In this document: positions 8,580 through 18,253 of the stretch, in pieces
How positions within the stretch are numbered: the stretch's first letter is position 1
Layout: each line of letters begins with the position of its first letter
Source: DATBVX01 sp963724625
Lineage (GTDB): Bacteria > Pseudomonadota > Gammaproteobacteria > Steroidobacterales > Steroidobacteraceae
Length of the DNA: 64,000 nt
NCBI GenBank assembly: GCA_963724625.1
Contig: CAVRVO010000029.1
Coordinates: 1 to 64,000 of the forward strand
Direction: 5' to 3'
Notes under the pieces: generated by a model
Seen by the model: only the letters and a program-made list of their open reading frames with translations
Database searches by the model: none
What the model was told of the DNA's origin: nothing
Position numbers and translations under genes: made by a program

Positions 8580-9948
8580 TCGACGTCGCCGGTGTGCGCG
8601 TTTCGTCGTCGCATGCGTTATTGCCAGCGGTGTCGCGGCGCACGCGCAGGCAGCCGGCGAGCTCGAGCAATACGTAGCCAGGCCGGATTCGAGTTACGCG
8701 TGGCGCGAGGTGACCTCCGGCCACCTCGGCTCTTCGGAATACGTCGGCGTGATCCTCACCTCCCAGACCTGGCGTGGGATTGCCTGGAAACATCAGCTCA
8801 TCGTTTTCCGCCCCAGCAAGATCGATGCTTCGTCCAAGCAAGCGCTTCTGTTCATCGACGGCGGGCGTTGGAACCCGACGTATGAGGATGAGCCACCGAC
8901 CAGCCTGCCAAGCGAGGCGAAGGTCTTCACGCGCCTCGCCGACTCGATCCGTGCGCCTGTAGCGGTCCTGAGGCAAGTGCCGTTTCAACCGCTGTTCGAG
9001 CGGCGCGAGGATGCGCTCATTGCTTATACGTTCGATTCCTACCTGAAGACGGGCGACGAGGACTGGCCGCTGCTGCTGCCCATGGTCAAGAGCGCGACGC
9101 GCGCCATGGATGCCGTAGAGGAGATCGCCCAGCGACACTGGCAGATTCCGATAGAACGCTTCACGGTGACCGGCGCCTCGAAGCGCGGTTGGACCTCGTG
9201 GCTCACTGCTGCTGTCGATTCACGCGTGGCGGGCGTCGCACCGATGGTCATCGCGATGCTCAATATGCGTGCGCAGATCGACCTGCAGCGCACGACATTC
9301 GGCGACCTGTCCGAGGAGATCCGCGACTACTCAAGCATCGATCTTCCCGGCCGAATCGACTCGGATCTTGGCCGCAAACTCGTCGCGATGGTCGATCCTT
9401 ACAGTTATCGCGCGAGCCTGGTTCAATCGAAACTCATTCTGCTCGGAACCAACGATCGCTACTGGCCGCTCGACGCGCTCAAGCTCTACTGGAACGGGCT
9501 GCCGGAGCCAAAGCACGTGCTGTACATGCCGAACCAGGGACACTCGCTGCGGGACGTGGATCGCCTGCTCGGCAGTCTTGCCGCTCTGCATCGCTACTCG
9601 TCTCATGGCACGCCGTTGCCGCAAGTCTCATGGTCCTGGAAGCCAATGAGCGAGGCGAATCGGCTCGAGCTCACGATGCAGGTGGACCGCCGACCGCGTC
9701 GCGTGCTGGCGTGGAGCGCGAGTAGTCCGACGCGGGATTTTCGTGAAGCCCGCTGGTCATCGCACGGATGCGCGCGGACACAAGCCGGCTACGTGTGTCG
9801 CCAGTCGATCGGGCACGAGCAATACACCGCCCTCTACTCTGAAGCGACTTTCAAAGACCGTGGGGAGCTGCCCTTCTCACTATCGACTGCTGTCTGCATC
9901 GCAGGTGGGCCGGAGCCGACGTCGTCACAAAGCTGCGATGCGTTGTAA
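8548..9948 (+). CDS. PhoPQ-activated pathogenicity-related (PqaA-like) protein
   Basis: A secreted alpha/beta hydrolase of the PqaA family. After a basic stretch and hydrophobic core ending AHAQA there is a mature domain with GASKRGW around the nucleophile serine, a strand ending GTNDRYWP that supplies the acid, and NQGHSL with the catalytic histidine. In Salmonella the homologue is PhoPQ-activated; here no such regulation can be seen. The start is uncertain: ATG at 8539 or 8548 gives a signal peptide with a long basic n-region and overlaps the previous gene by about 35 bases; a TTG at 8470 is less likely. Confidence 0.8.
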   Translation: MSGPLTSGSPDRRRRCARFVVACVIASGVAAHAQAAGELEQYVARPDSSYAWREVTSGHLGSSEYVGVILTSQTWRGIAWKHQLIVFRPSKIDASSKQALLFIDGGRWNPTYEDEPPTSLPSEAKVFTRLADSIRAPVAVLRQVPFQPLFERREDALIAYTFDSYLKTGDEDWPLLLPMVKSATRAMDAVEEIAQRHWQIPIERFTVTGASKRGWTSWLTAAVDSRVAGVAPMVIAMLNMRAQIDLQRTTFGDLSEEIRDYSSIDLPGRIDSDLGRKLVAMVDPYSYRASLVQSKLILLGTNDRYWPLDALKLYWNGLPEPKHVLYMPNQGHSLRDVDRLLGSLAALHRYSSHGTPLPQVSWSWKPMSEANRLELTMQVDRRPRRVLAWSASSPTRDFREARWSSHGCARTQAGYVCRQSIGHEQYTALYSEATFKDRGELPFSLSTAVCIAGGPEPTSSQSCDAL

Positions 9949-10041
9949 CTCTCCAGCTCCGCGCTCTCGCCTCGGGGAGCGAGGTCCCGAGTAGCTGCAC
10001 CCTCGCCTCACTTTTGCGGCGCCGGGGCATAACGGCAACCG

Positions 10042-10413
10042 TCATTGACCACGTGCGATCAGGTGCACGAGGAGCGCCGCGGCAACTGCCAGCGCCGCCA
10101 GTGCGGCGACCAGAACCGCAGCAGCGGCGCAGTCCTTGACCATGCCGATGACGGGATGGACTTCCGGATGCAGATGGTCCGCAAGACGCTCGATCGCGGT
10201 ATTGATCAGTTCAGCAGAAATGACTCCGGCGCTTGCAAGAATGACGAGCGCCCACCATGCGGGTTCGGGGCGGAGTACACCCAGCGCGATCAGCACAAGT
10301 GCGAATGCCAATACATGCAAACGCAGGCTCTGCTCAGCGCGCAGACCCTGTGCGAATCCTGCGCATGCGTAGCGCACGCGCGCGGCGAGCGATTGATTCT
10401 TGGAGGTTCGCAT
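10042..10413 (-). CDS. dgkA: diacylglycerol kinase DgkA
   Basis: From the ATG at 10413 the product is 123 residues with three membrane segments and the family signature SAELINTAIE followed by a DAxxAAVL-like KDCAAAAVLVAA, matching prokaryotic DgkA. It phosphorylates diacylglycerol (or undecaprenol in relatives) at the inner membrane, recycling lipids released during envelope polymer synthesis. A longer open frame to 10821 is the shadow of the PAP2 gene on the other strand. The two PAP2 genes nearby use or make the same class of lipids. Confidence 0.9.
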   Translation of the reverse strand: MRTSKNQSLAARVRYACAGFAQGLRAEQSLRLHVLAFALVLIALGVLRPEPAWWALVILASAGVISAELINTAIERLADHLHPEVHPVIGMVKDCAAAAVLVAALAALAVAAALLVHLIARGQ

Positions 10414-10546
10414 GTCTAACCACCGATGGCCCGTGGGCCCGAGGTGTAGGATGTGCAATTGGCGAATAACGTTACCACCGGCCCGACTCCAGGCAAGAGT
10501 ATTCTGCCGTCGCGCATATCCTTCCCTCTCCCGTACGCATTGCTGA

Positions 10547-11293
10547 TTGCCAGTATCTCGCTGTCCCCGCCGTGTACTGCCGCGGCCATTGAATGCGCAC
10601 GCGCTGCTGGAAGACACCAAGCTGTACTTCACAGCCCCCGCTCGCTGGGATGGGAGCGATTGGCTGTACTTTGGCGAAACGATCGTGGCGATCGGCGTAG
10701 CGCACGAATATGACGACAACGTGCGGGCACACTTCGCGACCGGTTCGAGTACAACGCTCGATGGTAGCGATCCTAATAGTCTGCGCGATGCAGTTCCCGC
10801 GGCGGCGATGCTGGTCGGCACCTGGGCTTTTGCCGCACTCCTAGACGACAGGGATGGCTATGAAGAGGCCGGGGAGATGCTGGAAGCAGCCGGATTCAGT
10901 GCCATCAGCACTACGCTGTTGAAATTCGCGGCGGGCCGCAAGAGGCCCAACGAAACCACGCAAGTCGACGAATGGTTCCAGGGCGGTGACTCATTCCCCT
11001 CTCTGCACGTCAGTGCGACCTTTGCGATCGGCACGGTGCTCGCCGAATCGGGCGGTGACGAGTACCGCTGGCTGCGACGAGCGCTCGGGTACGGTCTTGC
11101 GAGCGCCACCGCCTACGCTCGAATCCATGACAACGTCCACTGGTTGTCAGACACCGTGGCCGGGGCGGCATTGGGAATTGCCACCGCGCATTTCACCATG
11201 AACCGCGGAGATGCGCGCGCGCACCGTTCGGCGTTCATGGTCGTGCCCGCGAATGGTGGCTTGATGCTCACGTACACCCGTCCCCTGCACTGA
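10547..11293 (+). CDS. PAP2 family phosphatase (5' end possibly frameshifted)
   Basis: A PAP2 superfamily protein of about 248 residues with KFAAGRKRP, SFPSLHVS and ARIHDNVHWLSD. The second motif is PSLH rather than PSGH, as in some bacterial members. The in-frame start is a TTG at 10547 with no good signal peptide. In the +1 neighbouring frame, a GTG at 10453 leads into a hydrophobic stretch (YALLIASISLS) that looks like the missing export signal and merges with this frame near 10585-10600. Either the real start is internal or one base is wrong. It is divergent from dgkA. Confidence 0.75.
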   Translation: MPVSRCPRRVLPRPLNAHALLEDTKLYFTAPARWDGSDWLYFGETIVAIGVAHEYDDNVRAHFATGSSTTLDGSDPNSLRDAVPAAAMLVGTWAFAALLDDRDGYEEAGEMLEAAGFSAISTTLLKFAAGRKRPNETTQVDEWFQGGDSFPSLHVSATFAIGTVLAESGGDEYRWLRRALGYGLASATAYARIHDNVHWLSDTVAGAALGIATAHFTMNRGDARAHRSAFMVVPANGGLMLTYTRPLH

Positions 11294-11377
11294 TTTCCCG
11301 CAGCGCCGACACGTAGCTGCATCGTATCGACGATGCGCGCCGCGTCGCGTATTGTCCCTCCAGCAACGGAGTACTCA

Positions 11378-12367
11378 ATGGCTGAAGCCTTTCAGGCCCT
11401 TGTCATCGAAGAGACTGACGGCAAACCCAATGCTGTCTTCAAGTCCCTTACTCTTGATGACCTTCCCGCCCACGACGTTCTGATCGAAGTCGAGTATTCG
11501 ACGCTGAACTATAAGGACGGCCTCGCGGTCTCCGGCAAGCAGAAAATCGTGCGTAAACCGCCACTGATCGCAGGCATCGATCTGGCGGGTACGGTGGTCG
11601 AGAGCCGGAACCCGGAGTTCAAGCCGGGTGAGCGAGTAGCAGTCAATGGCTGGGGCCTGTCCGAAACGCAATCCGGTGGCTACACGCGCTATCAACGAGT
11701 CAAGGGAGAGTGGCTCGTGAGGATTCCGGATCGCTTCTCGACCAAGCAGGCAATGGCAATCGGTACCGCTGGATACACGGCTGCCTTGTGCGTTGATGCG
11801 ATCGAACGTTGGGGCGTCCGCAACGGGCCCGTGCTGGTGACGGGGGCGGCAGGCGGCGTCGGTTCGATTGCAATTGCGCTAGCGTCGGCGCGCGGCTATT
11901 CGGTCACGGCTTCGACCGGACGTGCCACGACGCACGACTACCTCACAAGACTCGGTGCCACAGCCTTCGTCAGTCGGGAAGAGTTGCTGGCGGAAGGCGG
12001 TCCGTTGCAGAAGGAGCGCTGGGGCGCCGGTATCGATACAGTCGGCGGACTCGCCCTCGTCAATGTTCTGGCACAGACGCTGTATGGCGGCGCGGTCGCC
12101 GCCTGCGGCCTCGCCGGCGGCGCCGCCATGCCGAAAGCCACCGTGCTACCTCATATCCTGCGCGGCATCGCATTGTTGGGCGTGGATTCGGTGATGGCTC
12201 CGCAAGCCGCCCGTCAAGCGGCCTGGGCGCGCCTCGCAAGAGATCTCGAGCCAGAGCGCCTTGCGAGCATCACCACTGAAGAACCCATGTCGAAACTTCC
12301 GCAGCTGGCGAACCTCATCCTCAGCGGCGAGGTCCGCGGACGTATCGTGATAGACGTCACCCGCTAG
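11378..12367 (+). CDS. acuI: acrylyl-CoA reductase family NADPH oxidoreductase
   Basis: The ATG at 11378 follows GGAG at proper spacing and gives 329 residues. The protein is a zinc-free MDR-family oxidoreductase of the AcuI/YhdH type: it begins FQALVIEETDG, has the GIDLAGTVVES core and the nucleotide-binding TGAAGGVGSIA. AcuI reduces toxic acryloyl-CoA to propionyl-CoA with NADPH, which matters in 3-hydroxypropionate and DMSP breakdown. Here it stands at the head of a plus-strand group with an amidohydrolase and an aminotransferase. Specific substrate is inferred from family only. Confidence 0.85.
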   Translation: MAEAFQALVIEETDGKPNAVFKSLTLDDLPAHDVLIEVEYSTLNYKDGLAVSGKQKIVRKPPLIAGIDLAGTVVESRNPEFKPGERVAVNGWGLSETQSGGYTRYQRVKGEWLVRIPDRFSTKQAMAIGTAGYTAALCVDAIERWGVRNGPVLVTGAAGGVGSIAIALASARGYSVTASTGRATTHDYLTRLGATAFVSREELLAEGGPLQKERWGAGIDTVGGLALVNVLAQTLYGGAVAACGLAGGAAMPKATVLPHILRGIALLGVDSVMAPQAARQAAWARLARDLEPERLASITTEEPMSKLPQLANLILSGEVRGRIVIDVTR

Positions 12368-12519
12368 CACGCAACCGCACCGCGACCTCACCTGAGGTCG
12401 TGCGAAGTAAGAGAGACTTCCCGCGCAGCACGAAGTCCGTCAGGATGCACACACGCCGGCCGCGACTCTCCTGTTTGCAGACGTGGCAAAGGCCAACAAC
12501 CCTTCGGAGAGAGCGGACA

Positions 12520-14223
12520 ATGATCTTCCGGATCTGCGCGCTGGTAGTCGTACTTGTCGTATCCGCCTGCGCGCGCAAACCTCAGGCGGAGGTCGCCGAC
12601 CTCGTCATTCTCGATGCAGCCGTTGTCACCATGAATTCCGCGCAGCCCGATGCAACTGCGCTGGCAGTTCGTTCCGGCAAGATTGCCTACGTTGGCGACG
12701 ACGCGGGCGCACGGAGCTGGATCGGCAAGACCACGCGGGTGCTACGGCTCAAGGGCGTCACGGTGCTGCCCGGCCTGATCGACACGCACATTCACCTGAT
12801 GGATGGCGCGCTCGCGCTCGACTACTGCACGCTGGGCGACAAGGAACTTGCCCTGGCTCAAATCGCGCCACTCGTTCACCAGTGTGCCGAACGAACTCCA
12901 GGGGCAGGTTGGGTCGTCGTGCAGGGTCTGAACAGCGCGGGATTCAAGGCTGATCGCAAGTCAATCGATGCCCTCCTTCCTGATCGACCGCTCTTGTTGT
13001 GGGGCGCAGACGGTCACACGGGTTGGGCCAATAGCATCGGGCTCAAGCGTGTCGGAATCAGGCGCGACACGGCAGATCCTGAGGGCGGCCGAATCGGTCG
13101 CGATCGGAACGGCGCGCCGACAGGACTTCTGGTCGACGAAGCCGTGGACCTTGTGACGGACCACTTGGACAAACCCACGCCGGAGCAACGCGAGCGTGTA
13201 CTGGTGAAGGCGCTGCATGACCTTGCCGCCTCCGGGATCTCTACATTCATGGAAGCCAATACGGACGCCGAGACCGTTGACACTTACGTCAGCCTCGCCC
13301 GCAAGAACCAGTTGCCCGCACGGGTCACGTTCGCGCTTGGGAGCACCGGAGCCGCCAGCGACGAAGAGTTCTCACGCCTCAAGGATTTGCGCAAGCTCGC
13401 AGAGTCGCAGCCACAGCTGCGCGCAGATGTCATCAAGCTCTTTGAGGACGGCGTCATGGAGTTCCCGTCGCAAACCGCCGCCATGCTCGAGCCCTACCTG
13501 GAGGCGAATGGCAAACCCGGCAAGAACTTCGGCCGACTCTATTATGAGACGGGCCCCCTCATTGACTTCGTGCGTCGCGCCGACGCTGAAGGGTTCGGCA
13601 TCCATATTCACGCGATTGGCGACCGTGCGGCGCGTGTCGGATTGGACGCATTCGCTGCCGCGCGCGCGCAAGGCAGCAAGCGCTCATACAGCTTCGCCCA
13701 TCTGGAGCTTGTAGATCCTGCGGACATCCCCCGCTTTCGCGATCTCGACGTCACCGCCTCGCTCCAGTTGCAGTGGGCACGACCGGACAACTATTCCGTC
13801 GACGCGGTGCTGCCATACATCGGCCCCGAACGCCAGGCGAGGCTGTATCCCGAACGCTCGCTGTGGGCGGCTGGTGCCAGGGTCGCCGGTGGGAGCGACT
13901 GGGATGTCTCGACCTACAATCCTTTCGAGGCCATGGCGATAGCGATGTCGCGGACCAATCCCGATGAACCGCAACGTGGTGTACTTGGCAAGGGCGAAGA
14001 ACTGACACTACGCGAGATGTATACCGCGTACACGGTGAATGCCGCGCACATGCTGGAGCGTGAGGCGGAGGTCGGGTCGCTGGAGCCTGGCAAGGCTGCC
14101 AATATCGTCGTGCTCGACCGCCGCCTCGATGACTCGAGTTCGAGTGCCGACGTCCTGGCCACCAAGGTCGTCTACACCTTCAACGATGGGACGCAGCTGA
14201 TCGGTCCCAGCGATACTCAGTGA
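12520..14223 (+). CDS. amidohydrolase (YtcJ-like), lipoprotein
   Basis: The ATG at 12520 follows GGAGAG and opens a lipoprotein signal with SACA lipobox, giving 567 residues. It belongs to the amidohydrolase 3 (YtcJ/formamidase-like) branch: DTHIHLMDG carries the first metal pair, KLFEDGVME supplies the bridging region, HIHAIGDRA a further histidine, and GGSDWDVS the catalytic aspartate. Such enzymes hydrolyse C-N bonds of amides or cyclic ureides. Lipid-anchoring places it outside the cytoplasm. Its stop overlaps the possible GTG start of the aminotransferase, so the two are probably coupled: amide hydrolysis followed by transamination (inference). Confidence 0.85.
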   Translation: MIFRICALVVVLVVSACARKPQAEVADLVILDAAVVTMNSAQPDATALAVRSGKIAYVGDDAGARSWIGKTTRVLRLKGVTVLPGLIDTHIHLMDGALALDYCTLGDKELALAQIAPLVHQCAERTPGAGWVVVQGLNSAGFKADRKSIDALLPDRPLLLWGADGHTGWANSIGLKRVGIRRDTADPEGGRIGRDRNGAPTGLLVDEAVDLVTDHLDKPTPEQRERVLVKALHDLAASGISTFMEANTDAETVDTYVSLARKNQLPARVTFALGSTGAASDEEFSRLKDLRKLAESQPQLRADVIKLFEDGVMEFPSQTAAMLEPYLEANGKPGKNFGRLYYETGPLIDFVRRADAEGFGIHIHAIGDRAARVGLDAFAAARAQGSKRSYSFAHLELVDPADIPRFRDLDVTASLQLQWARPDNYSVDAVLPYIGPERQARLYPERSLWAAGARVAGGSDWDVSTYNPFEAMAIAMSRTNPDEPQRGVLGKGEELTLREMYTAYTVNAAHMLEREAEVGSLEPGKAANIVVLDRRLDDSSSSADVLATKVVYTFNDGTQLIGPSDTQ

Positions 14224-14231
14224 GCAGACCA

Positions 14232-15614
14232 ATGACAACTCCGACCACTGACCACCAGACGCTGCGGCGCCTGGATCTCGCCCACCATCTTCCGGCGCAA
14301 CAGAACTACCGCCTCATGGAGCAGCTCGGTGGCAGCCGCATCATTGTCCGCGCCAAGGGCAGCCGCATCTACGATGCGGACGGGCGCGAGCTGCTCGATG
14401 GCATGGCGGGTCTGTGGTGCGTGAACGTTGGCTACGGGCGCGAGGAGCTGGCGCGCGCCGCGTACGATCAGATGCTCGAGCTGCCCTTCTACAATACTTT
14501 CTTCAGGACGGCGACGGCGCCCGTCGTGTTGCTGGCGACTCAGCTGGCGAAGCTCACCGGCGGCGAGCTGACGCATTTCTTCTTCAGCAATTCAGGTTCA
14601 GAGGCGAACGACACAGCTCTGCGTCTCGTGCGCCACTACTGGGCGTCGGTGGGACAGCCACGCCGCCAGATCTTCATCAGCCGTTGGAACGCGTATCACG
14701 GTTCCACCGTGGCCGCGGCGAGCCTCGGCGGCATGAAGCACATGCATGTGCAGGGCGGGCTTCCCATTCCCGGCATCGAGCATGTCATGCAACCGTACTG
14801 GTTCGGCGAGGGCTTTGGTGAGAGGCCCGAGGCCTTCGCAGAGCGTGCGGCAAACGCGATCGAGGAGCGCATCCTCGCGGTCGGTCCGGAAAACGTGGCG
14901 GCTTTCATCGGCGAGCCCGTCCAGGGAGCGGGCGGCGTGATCATTCCGCCTGCCGGCTACTGGCCTCGGGTCGAGGCGATCTGTCGCCGTCACGGCATTC
15001 TGTTGGTCTGCGACGAAGTCATCTGCGGTTTTGGACGGCTCGGGCGATGGTTCGGTCATCAACACTTCGAGGTAACGCCCGACATCGTGACCATGGCGAA
15101 GGGTTTGTCGTCCGGCTACGCGCCGATCTCAGCGACCGCGGTGCAAGCTCGTATCGTAAATGCGCTGAAAGAGAAGAATGACGAGTTCGCACATGGTTTC
15201 ACCTATTCAGGCCATCCCACGGCGGCCGCGGTCGCTCTCAAGAACATCGAGATCATCGAGCGCGAGGGCCTGGTGCAGCGCGTTGCCACGGATGCAGGTC
15301 CCTATTTCGCCGCGGCGCTGGCGCGCGTCGGCGCCCACGAGCTCGTCGGGGAGGCGCGTTCCCTGGGCCTGATTGGCGGCATAGAGATCGTGCGCGAGAA
15401 GGGCACAAATGCTCGTTTCGGCGACAAGGAAGGAACAGCGGGACCCATCGTGCGTGACCTGTGTATCGAGAACGGCCTGATGGTGCGAGCCATTCGCGAC
15501 ACCATCGTCATGTGCCCGCCGCTCGTGATCACGCATGCGGAGATTGACGAGATGGCCGACAAGATCGGCCGCTCCCTCGATCAGGCGCGCCAGCCATTGC
15601 GCGCCCTGCCCTGA
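14232..15614 (+). CDS. class III omega-aminotransferase
   Basis: A PLP-dependent class III aminotransferase of about 460 residues, similar to beta-alanine or putrescine:pyruvate transaminases. Visible hallmarks are NSGSEAND for cofactor phosphate binding, EPVQGAGGVI, CDEVICGFGR, and the lysine of MAKGLSSGYAP that forms the Schiff base. It transfers an omega-amino group to pyruvate or another oxo acid in the cytosol. A GTG at 14220 overlaps the amidohydrolase stop; the ATG at 14232 is used here. Next downstream is the TPR-sulfotransferase, eight bases away. Confidence 0.88.
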   Translation: MTTPTTDHQTLRRLDLAHHLPAQQNYRLMEQLGGSRIIVRAKGSRIYDADGRELLDGMAGLWCVNVGYGREELARAAYDQMLELPFYNTFFRTATAPVVLLATQLAKLTGGELTHFFFSNSGSEANDTALRLVRHYWASVGQPRRQIFISRWNAYHGSTVAAASLGGMKHMHVQGGLPIPGIEHVMQPYWFGEGFGERPEAFAERAANAIEERILAVGPENVAAFIGEPVQGAGGVIIPPAGYWPRVEAICRRHGILLVCDEVICGFGRLGRWFGHQHFEVTPDIVTMAKGLSSGYAPISATAVQARIVNALKEKNDEFAHGFTYSGHPTAAAVALKNIEIIEREGLVQRVATDAGPYFAAALARVGAHELVGEARSLGLIGGIEIVREKGTNARFGDKEGTAGPIVRDLCIENGLMVRAIRDTIVMCPPLVITHAEIDEMADKIGRSLDQARQPLRALP

Positions 15615-15621
15615 TCCGGCC

Positions 15622-17634
15622 ATGCGCTCCCTGATCGCGCCGAAAGCTGTCTTCGACGAGGCGATCGCTCTGATCAACTCGGGGGATCTCGCCGCCGCCG
15701 AGGCTCGCTGCCGGAACGCACTCGAAACGTACCCACGTGACGTCAACATGTTGGCGCTTCTGGGTGCGGTGCTGATCAAGCTCAATCGGACCGCTGAAGC
15801 GGAAGAGATGCTGCGCAAGGCAATCGACCACGCCCCAACATTTGCCAAGCCGCATGAAGACCTCGGCCATCTGCTCGTCCAGCAGGATCGCGCAACCGAG
15901 GCCCTGCCGTACCTGGAACGCGCCACGCATCTTGACCCCAAGCTTGAAAAGGCGTGGTTCACCCTCGGTAAGGCACTGGCCATGCTCGGTCGCGGCGCTG
16001 AAGCCGACAAGGCGTTTGAGCGCTGCTTCGAGCTCTCGCCGGAGCGGCGCATGATGGCGCTCGCCGCGGAGCACCAGAAGGAAGGCCGGCTCGAAGAGGC
16101 CGAACATCTGTATCGCCGGCTCCTGCGTCACGACCCACGCAACGTCGATGCGCTACGACTGCTTGCGTTGATCGCCGCGCAGGCGGGACAAATTACGGAA
16201 GCGGAGAATCTGCTTCAGAAGGCGATTTCGCTCGCGCCTGATTTTCTTACGGCCATTCTCGATCTCGGCCGGCTGCTCAAGGAACAGGACCGATACGGTG
16301 AGGCCCTGGAGTGTTTCGATCGCGCCCTCACCCTCGATGCGGCCAATCCGCTAGCACATTTTCTGCGTGCTTCCACGCTAGCGCCGGCCGCATTCACGCA
16401 CGAAGCCATCGATGCCTATCAGCGGTGTCTCGCGCTTCGGCCCGGGCACATCGGTGCGCTGATCGGTCTCGGTCATTTGCTCAAGGCCGTGGGGCGCTAT
16501 GACGATGCCGTCGCTTCCTACAACGAATGCATTCGACTGCGGCCCGATCTGGGCGAGACCTACTGGAGTCTTGCGAATCTGAAGACCTACCGGTTCGATG
16601 ATGCAACCGTCGCGGAGATGGAGCGCAGGCTCGACGGGGGTGGCCTCACCGTGCAGTCGGAAGTGAACTTCCTGTTCGCACTCGGAAAAGCGTACGAGGA
16701 TCGCGGCGATTTCAGTCGGGCATGGCACTTCTACAGCACCGGGAACACCAAGCAGCGTGCGGAGGTTTCGTACGACCCGGTGCTGACCGAAGTGACGAAC
16801 GATCGACTGGTGAAGGTATTTTCATCCGAATTCCTGCAGTCGCGCCGCGGTGTCGGTCACCCCGATCCGGCGCCCATCTTTATCCTGGGTCTGCCCCGCT
16901 CGGGGTCGACGCTGCTCGAGCAGATCCTCGCCAGTCACAGCCAGGTCGAGGGCACGAGCGAGTTGCCCTATCTCGGGAGGGTCGCCACCTGGCTCAACCG
17001 CAACCGGGCCGACGGCATCAACTATCCGGAGGCCGTGCGCGAACTCGAGCCGCAGAACTTCGTGTCGCTCGGCAAGGACTACCTCGCCTACGCGCAGCTG
17101 CATCGCCGCTCGGGTGCACCGCGGTTCATCGACAAGATGCCGAACAACTTCCCCAACCTCGGGTTCCTGTCGATGATCCTGCCGAACGCCAGGATCATCG
17201 ACGCGCGACGCCACCCGCTCGATGCCTGCGTGAGCTGCTATCGACAGCTGTTTGCCAAAGGCCAGAACTTCACCTACGACCTCACCGAAATCGGCGAGTA
17301 CTACCTGCAGTATCAGCGGCTGATGGATCACTGGGCCGAGGTGCTCCCCGGCCGCGTCCTGACCGTGCAGTACGAGCAGGTGGTGACGGACTTCGAGGTG
17401 CAGGTGCGCCGGCTACTGGACTTCTGTGGGCTGGCGTGGGAGGACTCGTGCCTGCGGTTCTACGAGAGCGATCGGCCGGTCCGCACTCCAAGCGCCGAGC
17501 AGGTGCGCCAGCCGATCTACGACCGGTCGATAGGCCACTGGCGAAACTACGCGCAGCACCTCGACGAGCTGATCACCGTCATCGAGCCGATTCGCGACCG
17601 TTATCGGCGTTACGAAGCGTCTGAGCGCACCTGA
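15622..17634 (+). CDS. TPR-sulfotransferase fusion protein
   Basis: The ATG at 15622 gives 670 residues. Residues about 5-330 consist of repeated 34-residue tetratricopeptide units with the expected small/large residue spacing. From about residue 415 there is a PAPS-dependent sulfotransferase domain with the P-loop FILGLPRSGSTLLEQ and the later RHPLDACVSCYRQ segment that binds the 3'-phosphate. The family is common in proteobacteria, often close to TonB receptors, and acceptors are unknown. Its 3' end overlaps the convergent Asp/Asn hydroxylase gene by 25 bases. Confidence 0.88.
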   Translation: MRSLIAPKAVFDEAIALINSGDLAAAEARCRNALETYPRDVNMLALLGAVLIKLNRTAEAEEMLRKAIDHAPTFAKPHEDLGHLLVQQDRATEALPYLERATHLDPKLEKAWFTLGKALAMLGRGAEADKAFERCFELSPERRMMALAAEHQKEGRLEEAEHLYRRLLRHDPRNVDALRLLALIAAQAGQITEAENLLQKAISLAPDFLTAILDLGRLLKEQDRYGEALECFDRALTLDAANPLAHFLRASTLAPAAFTHEAIDAYQRCLALRPGHIGALIGLGHLLKAVGRYDDAVASYNECIRLRPDLGETYWSLANLKTYRFDDATVAEMERRLDGGGLTVQSEVNFLFALGKAYEDRGDFSRAWHFYSTGNTKQRAEVSYDPVLTEVTNDRLVKVFSSEFLQSRRGVGHPDPAPIFILGLPRSGSTLLEQILASHSQVEGTSELPYLGRVATWLNRNRADGINYPEAVRELEPQNFVSLGKDYLAYAQLHRRSGAPRFIDKMPNNFPNLGFLSMILPNARIIDARRHPLDACVSCYRQLFAKGQNFTYDLTEIGEYYLQYQRLMDHWAEVLPGRVLTVQYEQVVTDFEVQVRRLLDFCGLAWEDSCLRFYESDRPVRTPSAEQVRQPIYDRSIGHWRNYAQHLDELITVIEPIRDRYRRYEASERT

Positions 17635-18200
17635 GGCGAGGGTACTGAGCGTGCATTCGCCGGGGGCACGTAGTCGAAGATGAAGTGGATGCGGTCCGTG
17701 TCGCCCTTGTTCATGACGCTGTGGGTTTTCTGATTGTTGATCTCGTAGGCGTGGCCGACTTCCAGCCGGACAGGCCGACCGTCGATCATGAAGCGCACGC
17801 GCGGGTTGGTCGCGATCGGGACGTGAATCCGATGACCGGCTCCGAACGAGGGATGCGAGTCGCGATGCGGGAGTATCCGTCCACCTGCGAATAGCCGAGC
17901 CGCCATGGCGCGGATGATCGTGCCGCCGGGCGGATACCAGTTGCGGATGATCTGGTGCATGAGCGGCACCGCGGTTTCGGCAAACCGATCCCATCCTGGC
18001 TGCTTGCTGACGTCGACGGCGGGCCAGTTTGAGATCTCGGCGAACAGGAGCACGATCGAACGGGTCTGCTCGTGAACCTCGTAGCTCTTCTGCCGTTCGA
18101 CGTATTCGTTCCAGACGGCTTCGTCGGCGGCGAGAATCTGGGCCGCGAGTGGCTCTGAGTCCACTTTGCCGAAGGAACGCAGCGGTACATCGATGTCCAT
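17610..18200 (-). CDS. aspartyl/asparaginyl beta-hydroxylase domain protein
   Basis: A 196-residue cupin-type, 2-oxoglutarate-dependent oxygenase of the aspartyl/asparaginyl beta-hydroxylase family. The jelly-roll shows HRDSH (iron histidine region), HRIHVPI, then GHAYEINNQKTHSV with the second iron histidine and the arginine of DRIHFIFDY that binds 2-oxoglutarate. It lies 53 bases downstream of the DUF4915-like gene and at the end of the long minus-strand run. The target could be a protein side chain or a lipid; nothing in the sequence decides. Confidence 0.85.
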   Translation of the reverse strand: MDIDVPLRSFGKVDSEPLAAQILAADEAVWNEYVERQKSYEVHEQTRSIVLLFAEISNWPAVDVSKQPGWDRFAETAVPLMHQIIRNWYPPGGTIIRAMAARLFAGGRILPHRDSHPSFGAGHRIHVPIATNPRVRFMIDGRPVRLEVGHAYEINNQKTHSVMNKGDTDRIHFIFDYVPPANARSVPSPQVRSDAS

Positions 18201-18253
18201 GTGATCAAGCCTATAGGCGGCCGAGCGATCCGGGGCAAATCTTCCCGCAGCTC

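Noticed and set aside
12383..12400. Eight-base perfect palindrome CGACCTCA/TGAGGTCG after the AcuI-like gene
   Set aside because: Only two bases lie between the arms and no T tract follows; not good enough to call a terminator or operator.
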